Positions 1-8,891 of a stretch of DNA of 48,924 nucleotides are shown here, piece after piece. This DNA is from Methylomonas methanica (GTDB lineage: Bacteria; Pseudomonadota; Gammaproteobacteria; Methylococcales; Methylomonadaceae): NCBI GenBank assembly GCA_001644045.1, contig LUUF01000046.1, positions 1 through 48,924 of the forward strand, in the 5' to 3' direction. The notes below the pieces were generated by a model. That model had not been told where the DNA came from. It saw only the letters and a list, made by a program, of their open reading frames with translations, and made no database searches. Made by a program: the position numbers and the translations under genes. Numbering within the stretch: position 1 is the first letter of the stretch; the number at the start of each line of letters is the position of its first letter.

Positions 1-121
1 CCGTATGGGTCAGATAGGCGCGCAATTCATCGGCCAGCGGCTTGAGCTGCTCCGGCTTCAGCGCGCGAACGTCGGCGGGACTGTGGATGGTGTTGAGGAG
101 AGGGAAGTCGGAGACAGTCAT
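1..121 (-). CDS. dxs: 1-deoxy-D-xylulose-5-phosphate synthase, N-terminal fragment
   Basis: Only the first 40 codons lie in the window; the gene runs off the left edge. The translation opens MTVSDFPLLNTIHSPADVRA and continues with LKPEQL...ELRAYL, the usual start of Dxs, where 'LL..I..P.DLR.L...QL..L..ELR' precedes the thiamine-binding domain. Dxs condenses pyruvate and glyceraldehyde 3-phosphate in the cytoplasm, the first step of the MEP isoprenoid pathway. It follows ispA on the same strand, matching the xseB-ispA-dxs order of many gammaproteobacteria. The 117-bp gap and a TATAAT just upstream suggest it may also have its own promoter. The identification rests on a short segment plus gene order. 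Confidence 0.85.
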   Translation of the reverse strand, partial: MTVSDFPLLNTIHSPADVRALKPEQLKPLADELRAYLTHT

Positions 122-136
122 GTTTTAAAAAATTCC

Positions 137-142
137 ATTATA
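137..142 (-). promoter_or_regulatory. candidate -10 box for dxs
   Basis: On the minus strand a perfect TATAAT lies 16 bases before the dxs ATG. No good -35 hexamer is visible at 16-18 bases spacing. If used, it would give a very short leader of about 9 bases. Low confidence. Confidence 0.3.
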
Positions 143-238
143 TGTTTGCACCGCAATCTTCAGCACCGGAGAACGCTGGGCTGATGGGGGTAACGCGGAT
201 TGCGGCGCAGGAAGTATAAATCGTGCTGGTAGCGGTGA

Positions 239-1132
239 TTAGTGCGTACGTTCGATGATATACAGCGACAAATCGCGCAACAAATCCGCTTCGCTACCAA
301 AGCCGGCCAAGCTGGCGACTGCTTGTTCATGCAGTTCCTGGGCTTTTTCCTTGGCGCCGGCCATTCCCAACAGTGCGGGATAAGTCGGTTTGTCGTTATC
401 GACATCCTTACCCTGGGTTTTGCCCAGCGTAGCCGTATCGCTTTCCACGTCCAGAATGTCGTCTTTGACTTGGAAGGACAGGCCTATGCATTTGGCGTAG
501 TGATCCAGTTTTTTCGCAACATCGGCATCCAGGTCCGATTTGGACAGCGCGGCCAGATTGACGCTGGCACGGATCAACGCACCGGTCTTGTGAATGTGCA
601 TGTTTTCCAGTTCCGGCAGAGTCAGTTTACGGCCGACTGAGCCCAGGTCAATAGCCTGGCCGCCGACCATGCCTTGCGAGCCGCTGGCCCGGGTCAAGGC
701 GGCAATCATTTTTAGTCTGGCTTCGGCGCCAGCTTGGATTGCGGGGTCGTTGGCCAGTAATTCAAACGCCATGGCTTGCAGAGCATCGCCAGCCAAAATC
801 GCGGTAGCTTCGTCGTAGGCTTTGTGACAAGTCGGTTTGCCGCGACGCAAGTCATCGTTGTCCATGGCCGGCAAGTCGTCATGAATCAACGAATACACGT
901 GGATAAATTCCACCGCGCAAGCCTGCGCGTCCAGCACATCTTCACTCAAACCCAAGGCCTGGCCGGTTGCATAAGTCAGCAGTGGACGGGTGCGTTTGCC
1001 GCCATCCAGTACGCTGTAGCGCATGGCTTGATGCAGGGTTTGCGGCAGTATGTTCTCGCCGGGCAACCTGGCGTCCAGCGCACGTTCGACGCGGTTTTGA
1101 CAGGCGGTAAGATAGGCTTTTAAGTTACTCAT
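239..1132 (-). CDS. ispA: (2E,6E)-farnesyl diphosphate synthase
   Basis: A trans-isoprenyl diphosphate synthase of 297 residues, the usual IspA length. It condenses dimethylallyl and geranyl diphosphate with isopentenyl diphosphate to make farnesyl diphosphate for ubiquinone, undecaprenyl phosphate and hopanoid/carotenoid synthesis. Two aspartate-rich Mg-binding motifs are visible: D85-D86-LPAM-D91 (first, DDx4D, the bacterial long form) and D224-D225-IL-D228 (second, DDxxD). GGKRTRP at about 44-50 is the isopentenyl diphosphate binding segment. Its start overlaps the end of xseB by 8 bases, so the two are translationally coupled, with dxs downstream. That puts the first MEP enzyme and farnesyl diphosphate synthesis in one transcription unit. 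Confidence 0.96.
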   Translation of the reverse strand: MSNLKAYLTACQNRVERALDARLPGENILPQTLHQAMRYSVLDGGKRTRPLLTYATGQALGLSEDVLDAQACAVEFIHVYSLIHDDLPAMDNDDLRRGKPTCHKAYDEATAILAGDALQAMAFELLANDPAIQAGAEARLKMIAALTRASGSQGMVGGQAIDLGSVGRKLTLPELENMHIHKTGALIRASVNLAALSKSDLDADVAKKLDHYAKCIGLSFQVKDDILDVESDTATLGKTQGKDVDNDKPTYPALLGMAGAKEKAQELHEQAVASLAGFGSEADLLRDLSLYIIERTH

Positions 1133-1358
1133 CGGTGAATGGCTCCAAAGTTTGCTGGCCGTTTTTTTCTAATAAAATTTGGACTTTCTGCTCGGCGTCT
1201 TGTAGCGCCTGTTGGCAGGTGCGGGTTAATCTGATGCCGCGTTCGAAGGATTTTAAAGATTCTTCCAGAGAAATATCGCCGCGTTCCATTTGCTCGACCA
1301 ATTTCTCCAGTTCTTCCATCGCTTCCTCAAATTGGGATGCGCTTTTACGTCTCGACAT
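1125..1358 (-). CDS. xseB: Exodeoxyribonuclease VII small subunit
   Basis: A 77-residue acidic helical protein with the XseB signature 'FEEAMEELEKLVEQMERGDISLEESLKSFERG' read in short pieces at residues 10-40. It binds the large subunit XseA, which is not in this window, to form the single-strand-specific exonuclease. It is the first gene of the xseB-ispA-dxs unit and overlaps ispA by 8 bases. There is no clear ribosome binding site before the ATG. A TATAAT lies about 36 bases upstream. Confidence 0.95.
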   Translation of the reverse strand: MSRRKSASQFEEAMEELEKLVEQMERGDISLEESLKSFERGIRLTRTCQQALQDAEQKVQILLEKNGQQTLEPFTDE

Positions 1359-1394
1359 ATAATGTGGCTTGCGGTGCTCAAAAATGACCGAGCA

Positions 1395-1400
1395 TTATAG
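1395..1400 (-). promoter_or_regulatory. candidate -10 box for the xseB-ispA operon
   Basis: Minus-strand TATAAT in the 71-bp divergent gap between xseB and parE, about 36 bases before the xseB ATG. The -35 region is poorly conserved. The same AT-rich patch reads TATAGT on the plus strand (1396-1401) and could serve parE, so opposing promoters may overlap here. Confidence 0.4.
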
Positions 1401-1423
1401 TATGAATTAACAGCAAACGATGA

Positions 1424-3319
<1,896 letters not shown>

Positions 3320-3326
3320 GTGCTAC

Positions 3327-3356
3327 GCTGGCCGGAGTGAAGGCGCTCCGGCTAGC
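3327..3356. terminator. hairpin after parE
   Basis: Inverted repeat GCTGGCCGGAG / CTCCGGCTAGC with an 8-base loop, eleven pairs including one G-T. It lies 7 bases after the parE stop and just before the stop of the convergent membrane-protein gene. No strong T-tract follows on either strand, so it may act as a weak bidirectional terminator or mRNA stabiliser. Confidence 0.5.
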
Positions 3357-3367
3357 AAATCCAGGTT

Positions 3368-3889
3368 TTAGATGTCCATCAACAGCATCGGTATGCCGTA
3401 AGTCAACACGAAATAACCAAATGCATAAATCACGCTGACAGCGGTTGGGTAGCTGAAGAAGGCGCGGAAAATATAGCTGACGATGGAGATATACCAAATC
3501 ACCAAAAATAGCGCGATGCCGATGCCGATTTCTTCGCGGTAGGGGTGATGATTGAGTACGAGCCAATAGTCGAGCGCTTCCCCGCTGACCGCCAAAGTCA
3601 TAATGAAATTCTCGCAGACGAAAATGGAGGTATACAGCTGATTGAAGCAGCCCCATTTTTTCTCCATCAGCAATAAAATGGCGACCGAGCCGAACGCCAT
3701 GGTAGTACGACCCAAAACTTCCAATGTGCCATCCGCCGGATCGGCGATCAAACCCTCAACGATGATGCCGGAAATCAGATAGAACGCCACGTTTTTCCAC
3801 ATAAACGAGTTGGGCGGGACTAACTCTGAAGGATTGTTCAGAAACCAGCAAGAGGACAGGTATTTCAGCAGTAGATTCATAATCGGCAT
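3368..3889 (-). CDS. Small integral membrane protein of unknown function
   Basis: I do not recognise the family. From the ATG at 3889 the protein has 173 residues and about four hydrophobic segments: near 30-45 (NVAFYLISGIIVEGLI), near 60-75 (TTMAFGSVAILLLM), near 120-140 (IGIALFLVIWYISIVSYIF) and near 150-170 (VSVIYAFGYFVLTYGIPML). The open frame extends to 3994, but the extra 35 residues are polar and unconvincing. The alternative ATG at 3880 is also possible, and neither has a strong ribosome binding site. It converges on parE and is divergent from the CvfB-like gene. Likely an inner-membrane protein; no function proposed. Confidence 0.6.
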   Translation of the reverse strand: MPIMNLLLKYLSSCWFLNNPSELVPPNSFMWKNVAFYLISGIIVEGLIADPADGTLEVLGRTTMAFGSVAILLLMEKKWGCFNQLYTSIFVCENFIMTLAVSGEALDYWLVLNHHPYREEIGIGIALFLVIWYISIVSYIFRAFFSYPTAVSVIYAFGYFVLTYGIPMLLMDI

Positions 3890-4061
3890 TTTTATTCGAT
3901 AAAAGCAGGTTTTATCGAATCGAAAAAACCGTCCATTATAGACGGGCAGCGAAATAATGGGGTTTTGACTTGCTATTTGCATGAGTGCCGTCACCTAGGC
4001 AAGGCTTACACGGCGCGGTGGTTTAAGGGCAAGCCGGTCTGCCGTTTTGTCGATTCATTTG

Positions 4062-4067
4062 TATAAT
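4062..4067 (+). promoter_or_regulatory. candidate -10 box for the CvfB-like gene
   Basis: A perfect TATAAT directly preceded by TTTG lies about 70 bases upstream of the ATG at 4139. The -35 region at 17 bases spacing is poor (CTGCCG). Plausible but unproven. Confidence 0.4.
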
Positions 4068-4138
4068 AGCTCTCCCATTCTCTGCGTATGGCCCGTTAGC
4101 GCGCCCACGCCCACGCCCAATCAAACACCGGAACCCTC

Positions 4139-4978
4139 ATGATCGAACTAGGCAAATTCAACACTTTAATTGTCGTCAGCCAGCGCGATAATCAGTATGG
4201 CTTGGATGGTGGGGAGCTTGGCGAAATTGAGTTGGCGGATAAAGACGCACCGGATAAGCTCAAGGTCGGCGATACTATAAAAGCCTTTGTTTACATCGAC
4301 GGAAAGAATCAAACCATCGCCACTTTGCAAACGCCGCTGGCGCAAGTCGATCAGGTGGCTTGGTTGAAATGCGTGTCGCTCAGTCATGCCGGGGCTTTTT
4401 TGGCTTGGGGCTTGCCCAAGGATTTGTTGCTGCCGTTCAGCGAACAAAAAGGCAAGATCGTCGAAGGCCGCTCATATCTGGTGCGGCTGTTTTTGGATGA
4501 AAACAACCGCATCGCCGCGACGATGATGCTGGATGATTTTATTCAAGACCAAGCGTTTTATTATAAAGACGGCCAAGCGGTGCAACTTATCATCGCCGAT
4601 GAAACCGACTTGGGCTTTAAAGCGGTGGTGGATCATCAATACTGGGGCGTGCTCTATAAAAGCGAGACTTTTCAGCCGCTGCAAAAAGGCCAGGCATTGA
4701 CCGGCTATATCAAAAAAGTCCGCCCCGATAATAAGCTGGATTTGGTTCTTAGCCAGGAAAAATACGGCCAGAAAGTCGATGCCACGTCCGAAAAAATTCT
4801 GGCGATACTCGCAAAGCGCGGCGGTTATGTGGCGCTGACCGACAAAAGCGCGCCGGAGATTATTTACGATACCTTTGGCGTCAGCAAAAAGGTCTTCAAG
4901 CAAGCGATAGGTGGCTTATATAAACAACGGCGGATTGTGATTGAGGAAGCGGGCATCCGCCTGGTCGAACAAGGCTAG
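4139..4978 (+). CDS. CvfB family S1-domain RNA-binding protein
   Basis: A 279-residue protein with the CvfB/YitL plan: tandem S1-like beta-barrel repeats followed by a C-terminal winged helix. The opening GKFNTLIVV...GLDGGELGEIELADKDAP is the first S1-like module. A second follows near 65-135, and GFKAVVDHQYWGVLYKSE...LTGYIKKVRPDNKLDLVLS at about 155-210 is the third and best conserved. The end, about 225-275 (ILAILAKRGG...DTFGVSKKVFKQAIGGLYKQ), fits the winged helix. CvfB proteins bind RNA and affect virulence-factor expression in Staphylococcus; the role in environmental Proteobacteria is unclear. GGAA lies 6 bases before the ATG. It stands alone, with a terminator hairpin just downstream. 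Confidence 0.85.
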   Translation: MIELGKFNTLIVVSQRDNQYGLDGGELGEIELADKDAPDKLKVGDTIKAFVYIDGKNQTIATLQTPLAQVDQVAWLKCVSLSHAGAFLAWGLPKDLLLPFSEQKGKIVEGRSYLVRLFLDENNRIAATMMLDDFIQDQAFYYKDGQAVQLIIADETDLGFKAVVDHQYWGVLYKSETFQPLQKGQALTGYIKKVRPDNKLDLVLSQEKYGQKVDATSEKILAILAKRGGYVALTDKSAPEIIYDTFGVSKKVFKQAIGGLYKQRRIVIEEAGIRLVEQG

Positions 4979-4986
4979 GAATTAAA

Positions 4987-5014
4987 GTAGAGACGCGAGA
5001 TTTTGCGTCTCTAC
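4987..5014. terminator. 10-bp perfect hairpin, dispersed GTAGAGACGC family
   Basis: GTAGAGACGC, an 8-base loop, then GCGTCTCTAC: a perfect 10-bp stem 8 bases after the CvfB-like gene and before the converging P460 gene. The stem sequence recurs at 16722-16745, so it belongs to a repeated hairpin family rather than being a one-off terminator. Confidence 0.65.
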
Positions 5015-5033
5015 TGTGTTTCAGTCCTAACGT

Positions 5034-5516
5034 CTAAGGCCGATATTGCGAAAACACGTAATCGGTTTTTTGCTCGGACGCATGGCAGGCAAAACAGGAG
5101 GTACCGCCGTCTTTCACTAGCCGCTCGGTTTTGCTGTTGCCGGCAAAGCCTTCAAAGCCCCAGCCGCCGGTTGCGGCAAATTTTTTCGCGTCTTTCAGCA
5201 TCACGCCGACCAGTTTGCGCTCGCCTTCCTGGATAGTTTTATCCTTTTCCTGATACTGCAATAAATCGAACACCAGCACCGAGCCGTCCGCGTATTTACC
5301 GGTTTTCAAACCAGCTTCCGCTTGCTTATTGGCGTAGACATGATGCAGGCCTTGAAACGGATTTTCCAGCGCATGGCCGGGTTGAATCAACATACTTTTG
5401 GCATGCAGCCAGTTGCGATAGCCCTCCGGAAACGGCACGCCCTGATCGGCGGCGAACGCGGTAACGGCTGCTATGCTTAGCAGGCCCGCCATCAGTATCG
5501 AAATGCTTTTTTTCAT
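5034..5516 (-). CDS. Cytochrome P460 family haem protein, secreted
   Basis: A 160-residue protein with a signal peptide (MKKSISILMAGLLSIAAVTAFA). The mature part shows the P460 fold signature: 'FPEGYRNW' near the mature N-terminus, the HHVYAN block, and a C-terminal CFACH haem c attachment site (CxxCH), so it is a periplasmic c-type cytochrome. Family members include cytochrome P460, which oxidises hydroxylamine to nitrous oxide using a lysine-crosslinked haem, and cytochrome c'-beta, which binds NO without the crosslink. Several lysines precede the CxxCH; which type this is cannot be decided from reading alone. GGGGGA lies about 9 bases before the chosen ATG, so the upstream start at 5531 is rejected. 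It converges on the CvfB-like gene. It could handle the hydroxylamine or NO made when methane monooxygenase oxidises ammonia. Confidence 0.85.
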   Translation of the reverse strand: MKKSISILMAGLLSIAAVTAFAADQGVPFPEGYRNWLHAKSMLIQPGHALENPFQGLHHVYANKQAEAGLKTGKYADGSVLVFDLLQYQEKDKTIQEGERKLVGVMLKDAKKFAATGGWGFEGFAGNSKTERLVKDGGTSCFACHASEQKTDYVFSQYRP

Positions 5517-5716
5517 GATCTTATCCCCCATAAAAATAAAACGCAGCAGTAATTTCGAATCGAAACTATATGGCCTTTTTAAGCGGATTTGCGGATTTTG
5601 TCAAACAAATAGTGATGCGCTATTAGTTTGCTTGGCGAGGGCGGCTTGTCGATAGGTCCGGTGTTAAGCGGCAATTGAAGTCAGGACAAAAAAGGGACGA
5701 GAAAGACAGCTTGGTG

Positions 5717-5743
5717 TTGGGCTGCAAAAGACGTGCAACCCAA
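5717..5743 (-). terminator. imperfect hairpin after the Fae homologue
   Basis: TTGGGCTGC and GCAACCCAA pair with one mismatch around a 9-base loop, 13 bases beyond the stop of the minus-strand Fae homologue. There is no U-tract. The 5517-5755 gap otherwise shows no gene. Confidence 0.35.
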
Positions 5744-5755
5744 GCTACCAGACAA

Positions 5756-6304
5756 TTAAATCTTGCCGTCCAGACCCATCTGGAAATACTTGTGAGTGAT
5801 TTTGTCCTGATTTTCCAGCAACCAGTCGATATCCGGGGTGTTGGTCATGGCTTTATGAATGGCTTTGGCCATGGCTTGCCGATGAATATCAAACAAAATT
5901 TGATGATCCAGGTTGTCGTCCTTGATAACGCTGGGGTTTAGCCACACCGAGCAAATGATGCCCAAGTCGTTGGCTTTTTCCTTGGGAATGTCGCCGGCCC
6001 GCACTGCATCCAGCACGCCGTTGGCAATCGCCGCCTGCACGGTGCCCATCAAAATATTGGTATAGCGACTGCTTTTGACGGTAACTTTGCTGACCATCAA
6101 TGTCACCGGTCGCACCTGAATATCGGTGTTTAAAATCGCAAACACCCGGGTATGGCCCTGCACTTGATCTCCGGTCAGGGTGGCAATTGCGGTGCCGACC
6201 GGCCCGTCCAGCTCACCGATGATAATTTCCGGTTCCGCCGCCGTACCGGCCGGGCCGCCCGCTACCAGGGCTTCGCCGGTGCGCATAATGATTCTTTCGC
6301 TCAT
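5756..6304 (-). CDS. Formaldehyde-activating enzyme (Fae) homologue lacking the usual active-site His
   Basis: A 182-residue member of the Fae family (5,6,7,8-tetrahydromethanopterin hydro-lyase). The N-terminus has RTGEALVAGG, followed by IIIGELDGPVGTAIA and, in the middle, LMVSKVTVKSSRYTNILMGTVQAAIANGVLDAV, split here for reading; canonical Fae has 'LMFNKVTI...FGPAQ.GVA.AVQDAV' in that place. Canonical Fae condenses formaldehyde with tetrahydromethanopterin in methylotrophs. Its general-acid histidine sits in 'VAHIDLIIG'; here the aligned segment reads AAEPEIIIG, with Glu24 at the His position. This therefore looks like a Fae paralogue (Fae2/Fae3 type), whose function is not settled. GGAG lies 6 bases before the ATG at 6304; the open frame reaches a TTG further upstream. 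The PPOX-fold and DUF4336 genes lie upstream on the same strand. Confidence 0.85.
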   Translation of the reverse strand: MSERIIMRTGEALVAGGPAGTAAEPEIIIGELDGPVGTAIATLTGDQVQGHTRVFAILNTDIQVRPVTLMVSKVTVKSSRYTNILMGTVQAAIANGVLDAVRAGDIPKEKANDLGIICSVWLNPSVIKDDNLDHQILFDIHRQAMAKAIHKAMTNTPDIDWLLENQDKITHKYFQMGLDGKI

Positions 6305-6369
6305 GTTGGTCTCCAATGTAAGTTTGATGTTTGCACGTTCTGTTTTTTCAAAGGGGAAGGTGATTAACG

Positions 6370-7026
6370 TTAAGCATCGCCGCTCATCACCATCGCCCCG
6401 TATTCTTCCGGCGTAATGATCCCGCCCAAACTCTCGGCAACGTGGCTATCGCAAGCCGGCAAAGCGTCCTGCACCGCATCGATGCGCTTCCATTGCGGCA
6501 ACGGTGTTTCTTGATTGGCTTGCGGTACATATTTTGAGCTGGACACGCGGCTCATCCGGTGAATGTAACGTGGGCAATTGATAAATATCTCGCTGATCGC
6601 CACGCGAACAATCAGTTCGGCGCCGGGATATTCCGCCAGCAGCGGATCGTTGGCTTCAATTTGTGCATCGCCATGCGCCCGAATCCGGTGTGGGGTTTCA
6701 AAATCGATGAACAACATGCCGATTTTCGGGTTGCCGTTGATATTACCCATCGACAAAAACATGCCGTTGCCGTCGTAACTGGGGAACGCCAGTTCCTGCG
6801 GATTAACCACCTTAACCAGACCGGGATTGCCGCCTTTGTAAGAGCAGGTTGGATAACCGCGTTGGTCGATTGTGGTCAGAAAGAAGAAATCCCGGCTCTC
6901 GATAAACGGCTGATGCTGCTCGCTGACCTGCTGTTCTACGATCATTTGTTCCAAACGATCCGCCAGATTCACGGTGTCGTGTTGCTCTTGCAATTGGCGG
7001 TGTTGCGGGCTGTAAAAGTCGCTCAT
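6370..7026 (-). CDS. Pyridoxamine 5'-phosphate oxidase (PPOX) family flavoprotein
   Basis: A 218-residue split-barrel protein. After a helical N-terminus, the core at about 50-165 has DFFFLTTIDQRGYPTCSYKGG (first strands and substrate/FMN loop), ELAFPSYDGNGMFLSMGNI and KIGMLFIDFETPHRIRAHGDA, all typical PPOX/FMN-binding elements. ISEIFINCPRYIHR at about 170-183 is the characteristic tail of the general-stress or FMN-flavin PPOX subfamily. It is probably a flavin- or F420-type oxidoreductase of unknown substrate and not true PdxH. AGGAGCG lies 6 bases before the ATG at 7026; the longer frame to 7146 would run into the neighbouring gene. It sits 65 bases before the Fae homologue and 104 bases after the DUF4336 gene on the same strand, so co-transcription is possible. 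Confidence 0.85.
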   Translation of the reverse strand: MSDFYSPQHRQLQEQHDTVNLADRLEQMIVEQQVSEQHQPFIESRDFFFLTTIDQRGYPTCSYKGGNPGLVKVVNPQELAFPSYDGNGMFLSMGNINGNPKIGMLFIDFETPHRIRAHGDAQIEANDPLLAEYPGAELIVRVAISEIFINCPRYIHRMSRVSSSKYVPQANQETPLPQWKRIDAVQDALPACDSHVAESLGGIITPEEYGAMVMSGDA

Positions 7027-7130
7027 GGGTGGCGCTCCTGGTTGGGATGGTGCGGCGATTCTAACAGGAATGGCGATGAGGCAGGTTTTGCGGTTGGATG
7101 ACGCAGAGCGTCTGGGAACGATAAAATGCC

Positions 7131-7817
7131 TTATTTTCTCAGCCAATTGAACGCCGCGCTTAATTTGCGCTTGGCGTCGTGTTCGATAATTTGGTCGTGA
7201 GCCAGCACTACCCGCTCAATATCCAATGCCAGCAGCGCATCGGCTGTGCGTGCCAATGCCGTTTTATCCTTCACCAGCAGTTTCATCGTTCGCGACATCG
7301 CCAGTCGATCGTAGACGCCGAGCAGTTTTGCCGCCATACGCGCCAATCCGGCGTGTTCAGTGCCGAAGCAAAACAGCAGATCGGTAAGAATCAGTGTACC
7401 CGTTGCGCTGTGAAACCAAACCGTCTCATTGATGATGGGTAGGCCTTCCACAAATATGGGGTTTAACTCGGTCGCCCATGTCAGCTTTTCCAATTGTGAT
7501 AACTCCGGGTAACTGGATAAATCCGGCCGCTTATCTGTCAAGCCTGGCGCGATATAGCCTTGGGCGTTTGGGAACGTTTTGACGAACGGCGTAAAAAACA
7601 AATGATGGCTCTTGTTCGGCGCAACCACATAGTGCACCGGGCCGATTTCGGCAATTTCAGCGACCAATTGCGGTGACGGATTAATCGGCGAATGCACCCA
7701 AAGCGAGCCGTCCAGCAATTTGACGAAAGTGGCTCTGGTGCTTAGATTTAATGGACCGAATTTAATGGTTTGTTGCGCGTACCAGATTTGTCCGGGAACG
7801 AGAGTTTTTAGGACCAC
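7131..7817 (-). CDS. DUF4336 family protein (metallo-beta-lactamase-like fold)
   Basis: 228 residues beginning with GTG. No ATG is available between the in-frame TAG upstream and this codon, so GTG is the first plausible start, though without a clear ribosome binding site. The series WYAQQTIKFGPLNLSTRATFVKL..GSLWVHSPI, GPVHYVVAPNKSHHLFFTPF, TGTLILTDLLFCFG and VVLAHDQII follows the strand-loop pattern of the metallo-hydrolase fold and is the DUF4336 family. The canonical HxHxDH is reduced to N-K-S-H-H, so hydrolase activity is uncertain. It would be the first gene of the group with the PPOX protein and the Fae homologue. Function unknown. Confidence 0.8.
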   Translation of the reverse strand: MVLKTLVPGQIWYAQQTIKFGPLNLSTRATFVKLLDGSLWVHSPINPSPQLVAEIAEIGPVHYVVAPNKSHHLFFTPFVKTFPNAQGYIAPGLTDKRPDLSSYPELSQLEKLTWATELNPIFVEGLPIINETVWFHSATGTLILTDLLFCFGTEHAGLARMAAKLLGVYDRLAMSRTMKLLVKDKTALARTADALLALDIERVVLAHDQIIEHDAKRKLSAAFNWLRK

Positions 7818-7906
7818 TTGATCTTGGGGGGCTAAGTAAAACTGGATATGCTAAAAAACGAAAAGTCCGGTGTCAAAGCCTTGAATGGATAAGAAGAGTT
7901 AGTCCT

Positions 7907-7937
7907 CGTGGGCACAAAAAACCGTGCCCACCCTACG
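7907..7937. repeat. 31-bp hairpin repeat, copy 1
   Basis: CGTGGGCAC, an A-rich loop, then GTGCCCAC and CCCTACG. It is 29/31 identical to the copy at 8226-8256 in the same orientation. Degenerate relatives lie at 19508-19532 and 19559-19588. This looks like a REP-type dispersed palindromic unit. Confidence 0.8.
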
Positions 7938-7961
7938 CCTGCCGGTATGGCCGGGTTTTTT

Positions 7962-8157
7962 CCCGTATGCCGCGCCAAGTACCGGAGCTTTCGCCGGGAT
8001 CGGCCTGTAGAGGCGAAGCAGGGATGCATCGCGTTGCCGAAGGGGCAGGAAGCCCCTTTCGGCAACCCCCGGCGAAAGCGAGGAACGCAGGAGATAAGCG
8101 GCATCCGGGTGTCTTTTCTTGTAGTTTCTTTTCTTTGGACAAGCAAAGAAAAGAAAC
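7962..8157. repeat. nested inverted-repeat element in a gene-free block
   Basis: The 462 bases from 7818 to 8279 hold no convincing gene; the open frames here are mutual shadows rich in Pro and Arg. Instead there are concentric stems: 7962-7973 with 8098-8109 (11 of 12 pairs), 7987-7998 with 8068-8079 (12 of 12), and an inner hairpin 8033-8046 with 8052-8066 (14 pairs, one bulged T). A separate perfect 14-bp hairpin follows (8124-8137 with 8144-8157, loop GACAAG). The block is bracketed by two direct copies of the 31-bp hairpin repeat. It could be a non-autonomous mobile or intergenic repeat element, or a structured transcript. Confidence 0.7.
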
Positions 8158-8225
8158 GCGGTTGTCGGTCCGCCAACCGACGTTAAATTATCCGTCGCGA
8201 TAGCGACACAAATCCCAAACTTCCG

Positions 8226-8256
8226 CGTGGGCACAAAAAGCTGTGCCCACCCTACG
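8226..8256. repeat. 31-bp hairpin repeat, copy 2
   Basis: Same unit and orientation as 7907-7937, differing at two loop bases (AGCT in place of AACC). It closes the nested-stem block and lies 23 bases beyond the stop of the minus-strand secreted-protein gene, where it could also act as that gene's terminator. Confidence 0.8.
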
Positions 8257-8279
8257 AATTTGTTCTTAGATTTGACAAG

Positions 8280-8786
8280 TCACTGGGCTTTAGTTTTTCG
8301 AGAATCGATCCATAAGCCATTCTTAAAAACGACTTGGGCTTCGACCGGTATTGAAGGGCAACAAAGAGCGTCATGTCTAAAATCAAATTCCTTAGCAGAG
8401 TACCAAATCTGATTGTCCTTAATATAAAGTTTATTAATAAAACGCGGGAAGTTATCTGAAGTCGCGGAAGGCATTGAATATTCTGGGACTATATGAAAGT
8501 TGTGACTGTAGTCCCGTCTGAGAGCAGCAAATGCAGGTCTACTCATTGCTGTGCCTCCACTGCATTGACTATCAAGATCGTATAGCGCTACGACATATTC
8601 TGTCTCGGGTTTGTCGTCAATTTGAAATCTGATAATATTTTTCTCATCCATATGAATCAAGCATCCAACAGAGTTTGCGTATGCAGATATCGTTGATGCA
8701 ATTTGTTTGGTGGGTAGCGTGGTTTCGTCTGCGGAAGTCCCAATAGAGACACATATAAGCAATAGCAACAGAATATGCTTCATCAT
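8280..8786 (-). CDS. Secreted protein of unknown function
   Basis: 168 residues starting with a clear signal peptide (MMKHILLLLLICVSIGTSA). I do not recognise the mature domain. It has five cysteines in all after processing (C43, C75 and the CC pair near 142-143 among them), suggesting disulphides in the periplasm, and alternating beta-type segments such as FQIDDKPETEYVVALYDLD. It ends with VEAQVVFKNGLWIDSR. Base composition is visibly more AT-rich than the neighbouring cysH and gshA, and it sits beside a repeat block, so recent acquisition is possible. Start is either of two adjacent ATGs; no strong ribosome binding site. Confidence 0.65.
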   Translation of the reverse strand: MMKHILLLLLICVSIGTSADETTLPTKQIASTISAYANSVGCLIHMDEKNIIRFQIDDKPETEYVVALYDLDSQCSGGTAMSRPAFAALRRDYSHNFHIVPEYSMPSATSDNFPRFINKLYIKDNQIWYSAKEFDFRHDALCCPSIPVEAQVVFKNGLWIDSRKTKAQ

Positions 8787-8891
8787 CGGAAAAGATTTCT
8801 CAAATAGTTTTTACTTTAGTAAATTAGAAAGTAGTCTGAACGACGCAACGAAATTGAGGAGTCGTTCGCTTTCACTACGTTGCTGCTGAGG

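Noticed and set aside
242..640. Plus-strand frames inside ispA
   Set aside because: Antisense shadow of a well-supported gene, without family motifs.
3889..3994. N-terminal extension of the small membrane protein
   Set aside because: Polar, no ribosome binding site, and it covers the divergent promoter region upstream of the CvfB-like gene.
4095..4120. CGCCCACGCCCACGCCCA as a regulatory or phase-variable repeat
   Set aside because: Only about three imperfect 6-bp units in non-coding DNA; too short to support a claim.
7832..8234. Several overlapping open frames on both strands in the repeat block
   Set aside because: They arise from palindromic GC-rich repeat sequence, are rich in Pro, Arg and Cys, have no ribosome binding sites and mirror one another across strands.
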